From positions 152,271 to 216,270 of the forward strand of contig WQBJ01000006.1 in assembly GCA_013032095.1 (NCBI GenBank): a DNA stretch of 64,000 nt, written 5' to 3'. Source of the DNA: Ruegeria atlantica. GTDB taxonomy: Bacteria; Pseudomonadota; Alphaproteobacteria; Rhodobacterales; Rhodobacteraceae. The translations under genes and the position numbers were made by a program. The notes under the pieces were generated by a model, which saw nothing but the letters and a program-made list of their open reading frames with translations, was not told the origin of the DNA and did not search any database. Of the stretch, positions 55,919-63,932 are shown in pieces. The stretch's first letter is position 1, and every line of letters begins with the position of its first letter.

Positions 55919-56337
55919 CTCTGCCTTACAGTCTTTCCGATTTCGAGGGCAATTGGAGCCTGAGCCGTACCATTCACGATGCGCGGGCAGGGCAGGTCGC
56001 TCAGGCCGAAGGTCATGCGGTTTTGCGCCCGTCTGATGATGGATTGATTTATGATGAGGAGGTCTCGCTGCACATACCGGGGCAGGCAAAGATGAAAGGG
56101 ACACGGCGCTATCTGTGGCGGGATGCAGACGATTGGATCGCGATCCATTTCGATGACGAACGGTATTTTCACGCATTGAAGCTTGGTCAGTCACAGTTTA
56201 GGGATCATCACGATTGTCCGCCAGACAGCTATGATGCGGTTTATGATTTCTCCGGCTGGCCCATATGGTCCGTGAGTTGGACCGTGAAGGGACCACGGAA
56301 AGCCTATGAAATGAAAACCGAGTACCGCCCTCGATAG
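55915..56337 (+). CDS. DUF6314 family protein
   Basis: A 140-residue cytosolic protein. SDFEGNWSLSRTIHDARAGQVAQAEGHAVL, GLIYDEEVSL and ARKYEMKTEYRPR-like ending fit the DUF6314 family, a lipocalin-like beta barrel often found in Rhodobacterales. No ligand or activity is known. Its ATG overlaps the stop of the secreted-protein gene (ATGA), so the two are coupled although one product is exported. Confidence 0.75.
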   Translation: MTLPYSLSDFEGNWSLSRTIHDARAGQVAQAEGHAVLRPSDDGLIYDEEVSLHIPGQAKMKGTRRYLWRDADDWIAIHFDDERYFHALKLGQSQFRDHHDCPPDSYDAVYDFSGWPIWSVSWTVKGPRKAYEMKTEYRPR

Positions 56338-56352
56338 CGCAATCATGTTGAA

Positions 56353-56362
56353 GTATCGATAT
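56353..56362. promoter_or_regulatory. Possible BioR-like site upstream of bioY
   Basis: GTATCGATAT has a perfect TATCGATA core and matches eight of ten bases of the BioR consensus TTATMKATAA known in Alphaproteobacteria. It lies 52 bases before the bioY start. Both mismatches are the flanking bases, so the call is tentative. Confidence 0.35.
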
Positions 56363-56413
56363 GAAACAGGCATTCATGTGTCTGAATTTCCATCCGAACA
56401 TGGAGAAACGAGA

Positions 56414-57001
56414 ATGAATACGACTGTTCTGGCTGAGGCAATTGGCCCGCGCGAGGGGACCGCGCTGCGTGTGAAACAGGTGGTGCTGGTCGCTCTGGGC
56501 GTTCTGGCGCTGGCGATCGCCGCGAAGATCAAAGTTCCGATGTGGCCGGTTCCGATCACTATGGGCACCTTCGCCGTGTTGACCATCGGCACCGCCTATG
56601 GTGCGCGTCTGGGTCTGGTCACCATGCTGGGATACCTGCTGGTCGGCGCGCTGGGCTTTGACGTTTTCGCAGGGTCCTCGGCTGAAAAATATGGCCTGAC
56701 ATACATGATGGGCGGCACCGGAGGCTATCTGGTCGGTTATCTGCTGGCCACCGTATTGTTGGGTGCGCTGGCCGCGCGCGGTTGGGATCGCTCGGTCGGA
56801 AAGCTGGCGCTGGCACTGGTTTTGGCAAACGTTGTGATCTACGCGCCAGGCCTGCTGTGGCTGGGTCAGCTATATGGCTGGGACAAGCCGATCCTGGAGT
56901 GGGGCCTGACGCCGTTCCTGATGGGTGATGCAATCAAGCTGGCGCTGGCCGCGTTGCTGATCCCCGGTCTTTGGAAACTGGTTGGCGACGCCCGCACCTG
57001 A
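56414..57001 (+). CDS. bioY: Biotin transporter BioY
   Basis: S-component of an energy-coupling-factor biotin importer, 195 residues and six hydrophobic segments. KIKVPMWPVPITMGTFAVLTIGTAYGARLG is the BioY signature, and TGGYLVGYLLA follows. No bioM or bioN is adjacent, so it acts alone or with shared components. The start at 56414 has GGAGAAACGAG upstream. A terminator follows. Confidence 0.93.
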   Translation: MNTTVLAEAIGPREGTALRVKQVVLVALGVLALAIAAKIKVPMWPVPITMGTFAVLTIGTAYGARLGLVTMLGYLLVGALGFDVFAGSSAEKYGLTYMMGGTGGYLVGYLLATVLLGALAARGWDRSVGKLALALVLANVVIYAPGLLWLGQLYGWDKPILEWGLTPFLMGDAIKLALAALLIPGLWKLVGDART

Positions 57002-57022
57002 TTTCCACTTAGTTCTTACAGG

Positions 57023-57057
57023 CCCGCGTCTGGAGCAATCCGGGGGCGGGTTTTTTA
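57023..57057 (+). terminator. Terminator after bioY
   Basis: CCCGC at 57023-57027 pairs with GCGGG at 57046-57050, with a further inner pairing of TGGA with TCC(G), and TTTTTTA follows. Confidence 0.7.
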
Positions 57058-57138
57058 TACTCTTGTGAAAGAGATACTGGACAAAGCCGATCCTCAGAGT
57101 TCAATCTGATGCCAAAGAAATCATCAGGTTATTGAGAT

Positions 57139-57699
57139 ATGCGTTTTTTATCTGGCTCAACCGTCGCCGCCTGCGCCGCCTTGTGGCTGGGGGCTTTAGC
57201 TCCTGCGTCGGCGGACTCTCCGGTTACCTATACAGACACGGGACGCGCATTGTTCAGCTTTTCCGTACCCGACTTTTGGGCGGTGCGCACCGGTGGTCCG
57301 CGTGAAATTGAAGACACCGAACTGGGTGATCTCCGTGCTGTAGCGCGCGTCATGGCGATACGACCTGTGACGGATGACAATGTCTGGATGGGGTTTGTTT
57401 CACCGGCCGGTGTCACCTCGATCGAAGGCGGGCTGCAGTATCTTGAGGATATCGACAAGTTTCTTGTCGAAGATCCTTCGATCTCCAGCACCTCCGATAC
57501 CCGTATTGGCGGATTACCCGCGAGAGTGATCCGGGGCACCGGCACCCGTGACGGGCGCGGCATCAACTTTACGGCCACAGTAATCGACCTGCCGAACGGT
57601 CGTGTGGCGGTTGTTGTGGCGATCCTGCGCAATGGTGCCGATCCGGCCTATGTCGATGACCTGAACGCCGTTTTCGCGTCGTTCCGGGCCTTGCAGTAG
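57139..57699 (+). CDS. Secreted protein of unknown function
   Basis: A 186-residue protein with a signal peptide ending near APASADSPV. The mature part, FSFSVPDFWAVRTGGPREIED to the end LNAVFASFRALQ, resembles proteins that bind phospholipids or occur as type VI- and PsbP-like beta folds, but no family is certain. FSFSVPDFW and LNAVFASF at both ends suggest a single compact domain. It precedes the proline-rich lipoprotein gene by 12 bases. Confidence 0.7.
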   Translation: MRFLSGSTVAACAALWLGALAPASADSPVTYTDTGRALFSFSVPDFWAVRTGGPREIEDTELGDLRAVARVMAIRPVTDDNVWMGFVSPAGVTSIEGGLQYLEDIDKFLVEDPSISSTSDTRIGGLPARVIRGTGTRDGRGINFTATVIDLPNGRVAVVVAILRNGADPAYVDDLNAVFASFRALQ

Positions 57700-57711
57700 G
57701 GAGAGGCGCAG

Positions 57712-58065
57712 ATGATCACCAAACGTATCAAACGTGCAATCCTTGCGCTGGGGCTCGGCGCGGCAAGTTTCACCCTTTCGGCCTGTGATGGCGTCTCGGT
57801 CGGGGTCGGCTACGGGTACGGTTATGACCCGTTCTATGACTCGATGCTGTGGAACGACTATTACAGACGGGGGGTAAGTGCTCCCCGCCCACCGCGCCCG
57901 AAACCGCCCGAGGGCAAACCTCCGCCGCGGCCGACACCTCCGATCGCCAAGCCTCCGCCACGGCCGACACCGCCGATAGCGAAACCGCCTGCGCGGCCAC
58001 CGGTGGCGCGACCACCAGCTGCAAGGCCACCGATCCATCGCCCGGCTCCGCGAGCACGCGGATAG
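57712..58065 (+). CDS. Proline-rich lipoprotein
   Basis: A 117-residue protein with a lipobox (LSAC, Cys 25). A Gly/Tyr segment (VGVGYGYGYDPFYDS) precedes a Pro/Arg/Lys-rich tail from about residue 57. The tail repeats RPTPPIAKPP, with the DNA repeated about every 33 bases (57922-58000). Such tails usually span the periplasm or bind the peptidoglycan; no function is known. It is coupled by position to the secreted protein upstream. Confidence 0.7.
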   Translation: MITKRIKRAILALGLGAASFTLSACDGVSVGVGYGYGYDPFYDSMLWNDYYRRGVSAPRPPRPKPPEGKPPPRPTPPIAKPPPRPTPPIAKPPARPPVARPPAARPPIHRPAPRARG

Positions 58066-58075
58066 CCTTTAAGGG

Positions 58076-59290
58076 TTAGGCCAGCAATTCTGTGGTAATA
58101 TGGGCCGACGCTTCCAGCGTTCTGTGAACGGGGCATTTGTCGGCAATCTCCAGCAAGCGGGCGCGCTGTTCCTGATCCAGCGGCCCCTCAAGGCGGATTT
58201 TGCGGCGGAAGTGGTCGATCTTACCATCTCCGGCCAGACCTGCATCCTGTCCGTGAACCTTGTTGTGGCAGACGTCGACCGTGATGCCTCTAAGCGGCCA
58301 CCGCTTGCGCCGGGCGTACATGCGGATCGTCATCGACGTGCATGCACCAAGGCCCGAGGACACGAATCCGTAGGGCGACATGCCCTTGTCAGTACCGCCG
58401 TAGGACTCGGGTTCGTCCGCCACTGCGTGATGCCGGGGACCGGACTGAATGTCCTGCAGAAAGCCAGAGGGATCAACCTCAGTCACACGCACCACGCCTT
58501 CGGGTGCGCCCGGAGGTGGCGCGGGTGGGCAAAGCGTGACGTATCGCTTGACCCAGGCCGCGATAACGTCGGCCGCATATTCGGCATCTGCGGCGCGCGT
58601 GATCAGATGATCGGCATCGTCCAACGTGACAAAGCTTTTGGGGTGCTTGGCGGCCAAAAAAATGGTGCTGGCATTGTCAATGTTGACGGTTTCATCGCGG
58701 GGGGCGTGCAGGATCAACAGTGCAGCTTTCAGATCGGCAATTGCCGGGGCTAGGGCGGATTCCGAGATGTCATCTACGAAGGCCTTGCCGATGCGGAACG
58801 GACGCCCGCCCAGCATAACTTCGGCCGAGCCGTCCTGTTCGATCTGCGGCAGGGCGTCTGCGAAATGATGAGAGACATGGCCCGGATCAGCGGGCGCACC
58901 CAGCGTGACCACCGCCTTGACGCTGGGAATGCCTGCTCGCGCGCGTAAAACCGCGGCTCCGCCCAGCGAATGCCCGATCAGCAGAGCGGGGGCCATGTTG
59001 CGCCCGGCAAGGTAATGCGCGGCGGCGATCAGGTCTTCGACATTCGAGGTGAAAGTGGTATTGGCAAACTCTCCTCCCGAATGGCCCAAGCCTGTGAAGT
59101 CAAAGCGTAATACAGCAATGCCCATCGCGGCCAATCGGGCCGCGATGCGGCGGGCTGCGGGGATATCCTTGGAACAGGTAAAGCAATGCGCAAACAGTGC
59201 CGTCGCCAGCACCGGTCCATCCGGCAGATCAAGGCGCGCAGCCAACTGGTTGCCGTCGTGACCGGCAAAAGTAATGCGTTCGGTGGGCAT
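58076..59290 (-). CDS. Alpha/beta hydrolase fused to OsmC-like domain
   Basis: A 404-residue two-domain protein. The N-terminal hydrolase (1-250) has the nucleophile Ser 108 in IGHSLGG, Asp 199 in APRDETV and His 228 in DADHLI. The C-terminal OsmC/Ohr domain (about 265-404) has the peroxidatic Cys 317 in LGACTSMTIR and the resolving Cys 386 in DKCPVHR. The fusion is known in Proteobacteria and may act on acylated peroxides or thioesters; the substrate is not known. Confidence 0.9.
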   Translation of the reverse strand: MPTERITFAGHDGNQLAARLDLPDGPVLATALFAHCFTCSKDIPAARRIAARLAAMGIAVLRFDFTGLGHSGGEFANTTFTSNVEDLIAAAHYLAGRNMAPALLIGHSLGGAAVLRARAGIPSVKAVVTLGAPADPGHVSHHFADALPQIEQDGSAEVMLGGRPFRIGKAFVDDISESALAPAIADLKAALLILHAPRDETVNIDNASTIFLAAKHPKSFVTLDDADHLITRAADAEYAADVIAAWVKRYVTLCPPAPPPGAPEGVVRVTEVDPSGFLQDIQSGPRHHAVADEPESYGGTDKGMSPYGFVSSGLGACTSMTIRMYARRKRWPLRGITVDVCHNKVHGQDAGLAGDGKIDHFRRKIRLEGPLDQEQRARLLEIADKCPVHRTLEASAHITTELLA

Positions 59291-59523
59291 GGCTATTCCT
59301 TACATATCGGGATGGGACCAATACTGTGTGCTTCCGTCTGGTGTCTCAACCCCATTGTAAGAAGCGTCACGGGAAGGTGAGCAAAAGGTACACCTTCAAG
59401 CTCAAGTCAGCCATTTTTGAGGTTCACGATTTGTGATGTTATCTATGTCAAACATTCGTTTTTATAATTTATACTTTGCGCCCATCTTACGGCTGTCACA
59501 CATAATCAGCCAAGGAGGCACAC

Positions 59524-59715
59524 ATGGCACATACAGCATCCGCCCCACGAGGCGTTGGTTTTCGCACCGATCTTTTGATCATCATCGCTCTGACCGGAGT
59601 TCTGGGTTTCGCACTGGGCCAGAACTGGCCGGTTGCGGCGTCAACCTCTGTTGAAGCCGCCATTCCGTCCGAAGACTGGCATGGCAATGTCCGGCGCTCA
59701 ACCTGGCCGGACTGA
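59524..59715 (+). CDS. Very small membrane protein
   Basis: A 63-residue protein with a good ribosome site (AAGGAGG, six bases upstream) and one hydrophobic segment (DLLIIIALTGVLGFALG, about 16-32). The rest is soluble and the C-terminus reads EDWHGNVRRSTWPD. A TATAAT box lies at 59463-59468 without a clear -35. No family is recognised. It converges on dddP with four bases between the stops. Confidence 0.55.
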   Translation: MAHTASAPRGVGFRTDLLIIIALTGVLGFALGQNWPVAASTSVEAAIPSEDWHGNVRRSTWPD

Positions 59716-59719
59716 GCCG

Positions 59720-61063
59720 TTATTCCTGACCCATCAACTGCGGATCGAATGGGTAGGTGGTGAGGTTCTCATACCCGTCCTCGGTGATCAGAACCTGATC
59801 CTCCAGCTTGATCGAGAAGTCGCCTCCGACCTCGCCGCAGGCGGCTTCGACGCAAAGAACCATGCCGGGCTCAAGCGGATAATCGTAAGAGCCCGCCACC
59901 GCCTTGTCCGGATAGGCAACCAGAGGCCATTCATCACACAGTCCAACCCCATGCATCAGGCAGCCATATTTCTGTGCCTGAAACTTGTCATCCAATTTGT
60001 GCGCATTCGCCGTCAGCTCGGGGATCATCACGCCGGGTTTCAACATCTCCATATTGGTCATGATGTGCTCATGCGCATGCTGCATGGCGTAAACCATGTC
60101 TGGGCGCGGCTTTTCATCGCCGATCCACCATGTACGAGAGATGTCGATGCAGATGCCATAAGACCCGATCAGGTCAGTATCGAAGGCGATGATCTCGTTC
60201 TTTTGCGTGATCCGCGGCCCACATTCCTGAAACCATGGATTGGTACGCTGGCCCGAGGCCAGCAGGCGGGTCTCGATCCATTCACCTCCCCGTCGGATGT
60301 TTTCGGCGTGCAGGACAGCCCAGATGTCATCTTCCGAAGTCTTTCCGTTGCCCACATTGGCGCGGGCGAATTTCTCCATCTCGGCTACCGCGGTTTCGCA
60401 GGAATGGTGGGCGCAGCGCATGGCCATGATCTCGTCCGGGCCTTTGATAGCGCGGGTCTTTTCTGTGACCTCTTCGCCTTCCATGATCTCGAAACCTTGG
60501 GCCTCAAGCGCGCGCAACCCGTGTAGCATGATCTTGTCGACGGCCAGGCGTTTGTTGCCGCCGCCATGCTCGTCGATCAATACCCGAACTTCGTTCGAGA
60601 ACACATCGGCCTGAACATCCACCTTGTCGCCCCGGTCGAAATAGAACAAGTCCGCGCCCGAGCGTTGTTCCCGCACCAGAGGGTTGAATTTCGACAGGAA
60701 GGGCGAGTTCTTGTAGTCCCAGATCACCATGTAGCCATCGGCACACAGTAATACTGCGCGGAACGGGTTGTGGGTGTTCCAAAGCTGCATGTTGGTGCTG
60801 TCGGTGGCATAGCGAATATTCAGCGGGTCAAACATCAACAACCCACCATAGCCACGATCCACGATGGCTTTGGTCAGACGTTTCCAGCGATATTCGCGCA
60901 TCCGCGCCAGATCGGGCAGAGCAAGACCGGCAGCTTCCCATTCGGAAAAGGCCAACTGCGTTGGGCCGATCTCGATCCGATCATTCTCGTTGGGGGTACC
61001 GTCGCCAAGGGTTGCGCCTTTGGTCGGGTCGATCTTGCGGTTGTCTCGATAATGCTGGTTCAT
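59720..61063 (-). CDS. dddP: DMSP lyase DddP
   Basis: M24-peptidase-fold enzyme that cleaves dimethylsulfoniopropionate to DMS and acrylate. Length is 447 residues, as for known DddP. The six metal ligands fall at D295, D297, D307, H371, E406 and E421, the positions reported for Ruegeria DddP (FDTDLIGSYGICIDIS; MHGVGLCDEWP; CVEAACGE; KLEDQV). MNQHYRDNRKIDP and YATDSTNMQLWNTHNPFRA match marine DddP, not Xaa-Pro peptidases. AGGGAGA precedes the ATG. Divergent from the DUF3445 gene. Confidence 0.94.
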   Translation of the reverse strand: MNQHYRDNRKIDPTKGATLGDGTPNENDRIEIGPTQLAFSEWEAAGLALPDLARMREYRWKRLTKAIVDRGYGGLLMFDPLNIRYATDSTNMQLWNTHNPFRAVLLCADGYMVIWDYKNSPFLSKFNPLVREQRSGADLFYFDRGDKVDVQADVFSNEVRVLIDEHGGGNKRLAVDKIMLHGLRALEAQGFEIMEGEEVTEKTRAIKGPDEIMAMRCAHHSCETAVAEMEKFARANVGNGKTSEDDIWAVLHAENIRRGGEWIETRLLASGQRTNPWFQECGPRITQKNEIIAFDTDLIGSYGICIDISRTWWIGDEKPRPDMVYAMQHAHEHIMTNMEMLKPGVMIPELTANAHKLDDKFQAQKYGCLMHGVGLCDEWPLVAYPDKAVAGSYDYPLEPGMVLCVEAACGEVGGDFSIKLEDQVLITEDGYENLTTYPFDPQLMGQE

Positions 61064-61135
61064 GGTGGGTCTCCCTGCCTAGTTTTGCAGCGTGGAGAAT
61101 CAATTCTGTCGCGTCTTTAAAGTTTGCGACTGCGC

Positions 61136-61156
61136 GTCGGTCGCTTTTTGACCGAC
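61136..61156. promoter_or_regulatory. 21-bp inverted repeat between dddP and the DUF3445 gene
   Basis: GTCGGTC at 61136-61142 and GACCGAC at 61150-61156 form a perfect dyad around GCTTTTT. It lies in the 120-base space between the divergent genes and may control both. The shape fits a small-molecule-responsive regulator. Confidence 0.5.
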
Positions 61157-61186
61157 AACCGGGCGAGCAGGTGATAGGTCCGACAT

Positions 61187-61927
61187 ATGACGATCTTGCA
61201 GACCTCAATCCCCTATGACCCACTGACGCCACGGCCCTTACCGGGTATTCAGCCCACCAGCATGGATGGATGGTTGCTCCGTGATGATGCTTTTGCCGCC
61301 CAGATGCAGCGACGCACAGCACTGCTGGCGGAGCGAAGGGAGGATGTTCTGGCGCTGGACGCCGGCGCAGAACCGGCCGCGCAGGAGCTTTTGGACTTGG
61401 TCCTGCTACACGCTTATCCGGGGTGTTCAGACCACGCCACACGCCCTGACGGCCAAGTTGTTGAAATCGATCGCACCCGGCCCTTGGAGACGTTGTGCCA
61501 GTTGGCGCAGGAGGATTTCTGTATCCTGCAAAAGCACGGCGATGAACATGTTCTGACTGGAGCCATTTTGTGCTTTCCTGCCAGTTGGAGCCTATCAGAA
61601 AAGTTTATGCGCCCCTTGGTCGACATTCATGTTCCGGTGGCCAGCTATGACGGTGACATCGCGCGGCGGGTGCAACGATTATTTGATGGGATACAAACGG
61701 GGCGACCGCTTTGGCGGTTCAACGCGCTGTGGTACGACGACGCCGAGTTGTACCAACCTCGCAGCGCCAGCGAACGGCGTGACATCACGGATCCGGTGAA
61801 AGCACCTTTTTTGCGAAGCGAGCGACAGACGCTGTTGCGGCTGCCAAACACGCGGGCCGTAGTCTTTTCGATTCATACCTACGTGATTGAGGCCGAACGA
61901 CTGCGCAAAATGGAAAACCCCGCCTGA
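61187..61927 (+). CDS. DUF3445 / heme-dependent oxidative N-demethylase family protein
   Basis: A 246-residue protein of the HODM alpha-subunit-like family (PF11927). YDPLTPRPLPGIQPTSMDGWLLRDDAFAAQMQRR opens the domain; LCQLAQEDFCILQKHGDEHVLTGAILCFPASWSLSEKF and RPLWRFNALWYDDAELYQP are typical blocks, and LPNTRAVVFSIHTYV ends it. The family oxidises methylated amines such as dimethylamine to release formaldehyde. Its partner subunits are absent. It is divergent from dddP and may act on a related methylated osmolyte. Confidence 0.75.
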   Translation: MTILQTSIPYDPLTPRPLPGIQPTSMDGWLLRDDAFAAQMQRRTALLAERREDVLALDAGAEPAAQELLDLVLLHAYPGCSDHATRPDGQVVEIDRTRPLETLCQLAQEDFCILQKHGDEHVLTGAILCFPASWSLSEKFMRPLVDIHVPVASYDGDIARRVQRLFDGIQTGRPLWRFNALWYDDAELYQPRSASERRDITDPVKAPFLRSERQTLLRLPNTRAVVFSIHTYVIEAERLRKMENPA

Positions 61928-61935
61928 TGGCGGGG
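61914..61935 (-). terminator. Terminator of the unknown minus-strand gene, inside the DUF3445 end
   Basis: CCCCGCC at 61918-61924 pairs with GGCGGGG at 61929-61935, and the AAAA to its left gives UUUU on the minus strand. It lies 30 bases past the stop of the minus-strand gene and includes the DUF3445 stop codon. Confidence 0.65.
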
Positions 61936-61963
61936 CCTCCAAGGAGGGTCTTCGGGTCTGGTG

Positions 61964-62878
61964 TTACATGCCTAGCGCGTTGGCGACACCGGCGAGTGCT
62001 CCGCTTGTGCTGAGAGCGGAGATTGCGACGGAGTAGGCAAGTACCTGAGTGTTGAGGCGAAAATCTTCGCCCCTGATCAGGTTCACTGCGGCGAGGGAGG
62101 CCGCAATGGGAACCGACACGCTAGCCACGGCTCCAGTCAATCCCCACGTTGAAAGTCGCAGGATATCGCTGGGCTTGTCGTGGTCGAGGGGGGCCGTGTC
62201 TTCGTTCCCATCAGAGGGCTGCTCGATTGGTTCTGTCCGAAAAGCGATGCTGAGCAACTGCTCATCCGACAGCTGGATCGGCCGGGCTGCTGGCGTCAGC
62301 GCCTCTTTTTGTGGCTCATCCAGTTGGTCTTCATCAGTAATGTTCAGCCCCGCGAACGGGCCTGTTACTGCCTCAAAAATCTGTCTTCTGTCTCGTTGTT
62401 TGGAAGGTGTCAAAGTGTCGAATGCACTCATGAATTGTTCGATGGTCAGTACGGTATTCGGCGACAGCCATTCGACACGCTGCGTCGCGCAGATATCGAC
62501 CATCCGATAAAGCATAACCACCAGCATAAGCTCGGATATCTCGGTATCATCCAGCAAGGCGGACACAGGCGAAATGGTGATTGACAACCGGTTATTCGGC
62601 AAAGTCACAATCGGTCTACGGCTGGTTTTCAGCCCTGCCGCGCGATCCATCCGCTCGAACCGGTCTTCGGAGTCGGCTAATTGCGTGTCCAGAGTAAGAC
62701 GCACTAGATATTGGCTGGATACGATACTGGCCTCGGACTCGCTCAGGATGCTCTTGCGCTCGACCAGGTGGCCATAGTCTTCCAAAGTCGCCGCGACGAT
62801 CGCTCCGAAACGCTCGATCGCATTATCGGTCCCGCCGTTGAATTGAAGACCACCATGATAGCTGTGCTTCGGTGCCAC
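61964..62878 (-). CDS. Protein of unknown function with a C-terminal membrane pair
   Basis: About 304 residues. GTG 62878 is chosen because AAAGGA precedes it; a TTG at 62923 adds 15 residues. The first 180 residues are soluble and helical (RFGAIVAATLEDYGHLVERKSILSESEASIVSS; VLTIEQFMSAFDTLTPSKQ). A Glu/Asp-rich linker follows. Two hydrophobic segments end the protein (LTGAVASVSVPIAASLAAVNLI and LAYSVAISALSTSGALAGV). No family is recognised. It has its own terminator and may be a membrane-attached effector. Confidence 0.65.
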   Translation of the reverse strand: MAPKHSYHGGLQFNGGTDNAIERFGAIVAATLEDYGHLVERKSILSESEASIVSSQYLVRLTLDTQLADSEDRFERMDRAAGLKTSRRPIVTLPNNRLSITISPVSALLDDTEISELMLVVMLYRMVDICATQRVEWLSPNTVLTIEQFMSAFDTLTPSKQRDRRQIFEAVTGPFAGLNITDEDQLDEPQKEALTPAARPIQLSDEQLLSIAFRTEPIEQPSDGNEDTAPLDHDKPSDILRLSTWGLTGAVASVSVPIAASLAAVNLIRGEDFRLNTQVLAYSVAISALSTSGALAGVANALGM

Positions 62879-63077
62879 TGCGCATTCCTTTGTCGCATCT
62901 TGTCTTGGGAAACAGGTTAACAAGTGATATGGGGCAGATTTTGGCGAAAATGGAAAAAAATAAGAAAACGGCGGGATTGATTACTCTTTGGAAACCTAGG
63001 CATTTTGAGGGCTGCTTAAAATCTGTGGCAACAATGTGGCTGGATTGGGGAGGCGGAACGTATGTTTGTGGCGAAGA

Positions 63078-63866
63078 TCAGCCGTCGATTCGGGCAGCCA
63101 TGATCGCAATTGACTGCTGATAGACCGAGGCCGCGTTCCATTGCTGGATCACCTCAAAGTTTGGTTGCCCAGGCTGATAGCCGCGTCCCGGTTTCCACCC
63201 TTTCTGTCGAAGAAAATTGGCGGTTGAGGCTAACGCGTCGGTCATATTGTAGAAATCGACGCGACCGTCACCCGTGGCATCGACACCGTAGGTCAGCGCG
63301 TTCCCCGGCAAGAATTGAGTGTGCCCCAATTCGCCATGCTTCGCGCCTTTGGTCGCTGTCGTAATGCTGCCTTGATCGACCAGTTTCAGAGCTCCGATGG
63401 CATGCGGGATAAAAAACTCGGATCGGCGACAATCATAGGCCAACGTTGTGATTGCTGAAACAACCTGACTGTCCCCCATGAAATTCCCAAACCCTGTTTC
63501 CATTCCATGTATCGCGATCAGCACACCACTTGGCACGCCATATTGGCGCTCAAGGGCGGCGTAGAACTGCGGATTGCGAGCCTTGCGTTTACGTCCTTGG
63601 GCCACAATGGTGTCGGCACCGCGGACTCGCATGAATTTGTCCAAGGAGTATTTGAAGCTTTTCTGATTGCGGTCCGCTGCAATGGTACGGTTCGCGTATT
63701 GGCTTTGGGCCAGGGCCTGTAATCCCTTCTTCTTGACCCCGGCGCGTTTGGCCTGTTTCGCGAAATCCTGTTTCCAGACGTCAAAGCCATTACTGGTGTT
63801 GCCGCAGGGCGCAGCAGCCGCGAAAGAGGGCAGGGCCAGGGCGAGGAAAATTGCAAATCGAAGCAT
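63078..63866 (-). CDS. Lytic murein transglycosylase, MltB type
   Basis: A 262-residue enzyme with a signal peptide ending near FAAAAPCG. The catalytic Glu 123 is in IAIHGMETGFGNFMGD. LGHTQFLPGNALTYGVDATGDGRVDFYNMTDALASTANFLRQKGWKPG is the family C-terminal block with the Asp-rich EF-like loop. It cleaves peptidoglycan strands with 1,6-anhydro bond formation. The Cys at 21 could be lipidated only if the preceding residues formed a lipobox, which they do not, so it is probably soluble. Confidence 0.88.
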   Translation of the reverse strand: MLRFAIFLALALPSFAAAAPCGNTSNGFDVWKQDFAKQAKRAGVKKKGLQALAQSQYANRTIAADRNQKSFKYSLDKFMRVRGADTIVAQGRKRKARNPQFYAALERQYGVPSGVLIAIHGMETGFGNFMGDSQVVSAITTLAYDCRRSEFFIPHAIGALKLVDQGSITTATKGAKHGELGHTQFLPGNALTYGVDATGDGRVDFYNMTDALASTANFLRQKGWKPGRGYQPGQPNFEVIQQWNAASVYQQSIAIMAARIDG

Positions 63867-63932
63867 CAGCGAAACCCGGTTAAAATAAATGCTAAGGAAA
63901 GGGTACGATGCATTTCCTCGTCGGCAAAGGCG

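Noticed and set aside
57910..58060. Repeats in the proline-rich lipoprotein as a CRISPR or mobile element
   Set aside because: The repeats are in frame, imperfect and encode a Pro-rich tail; there are no spacers.
62872..63120. Plus-strand open frame between the unknown gene and the transglycosylase
   Set aside because: It overlaps the ends of both flanking genes and has no recognisable features.
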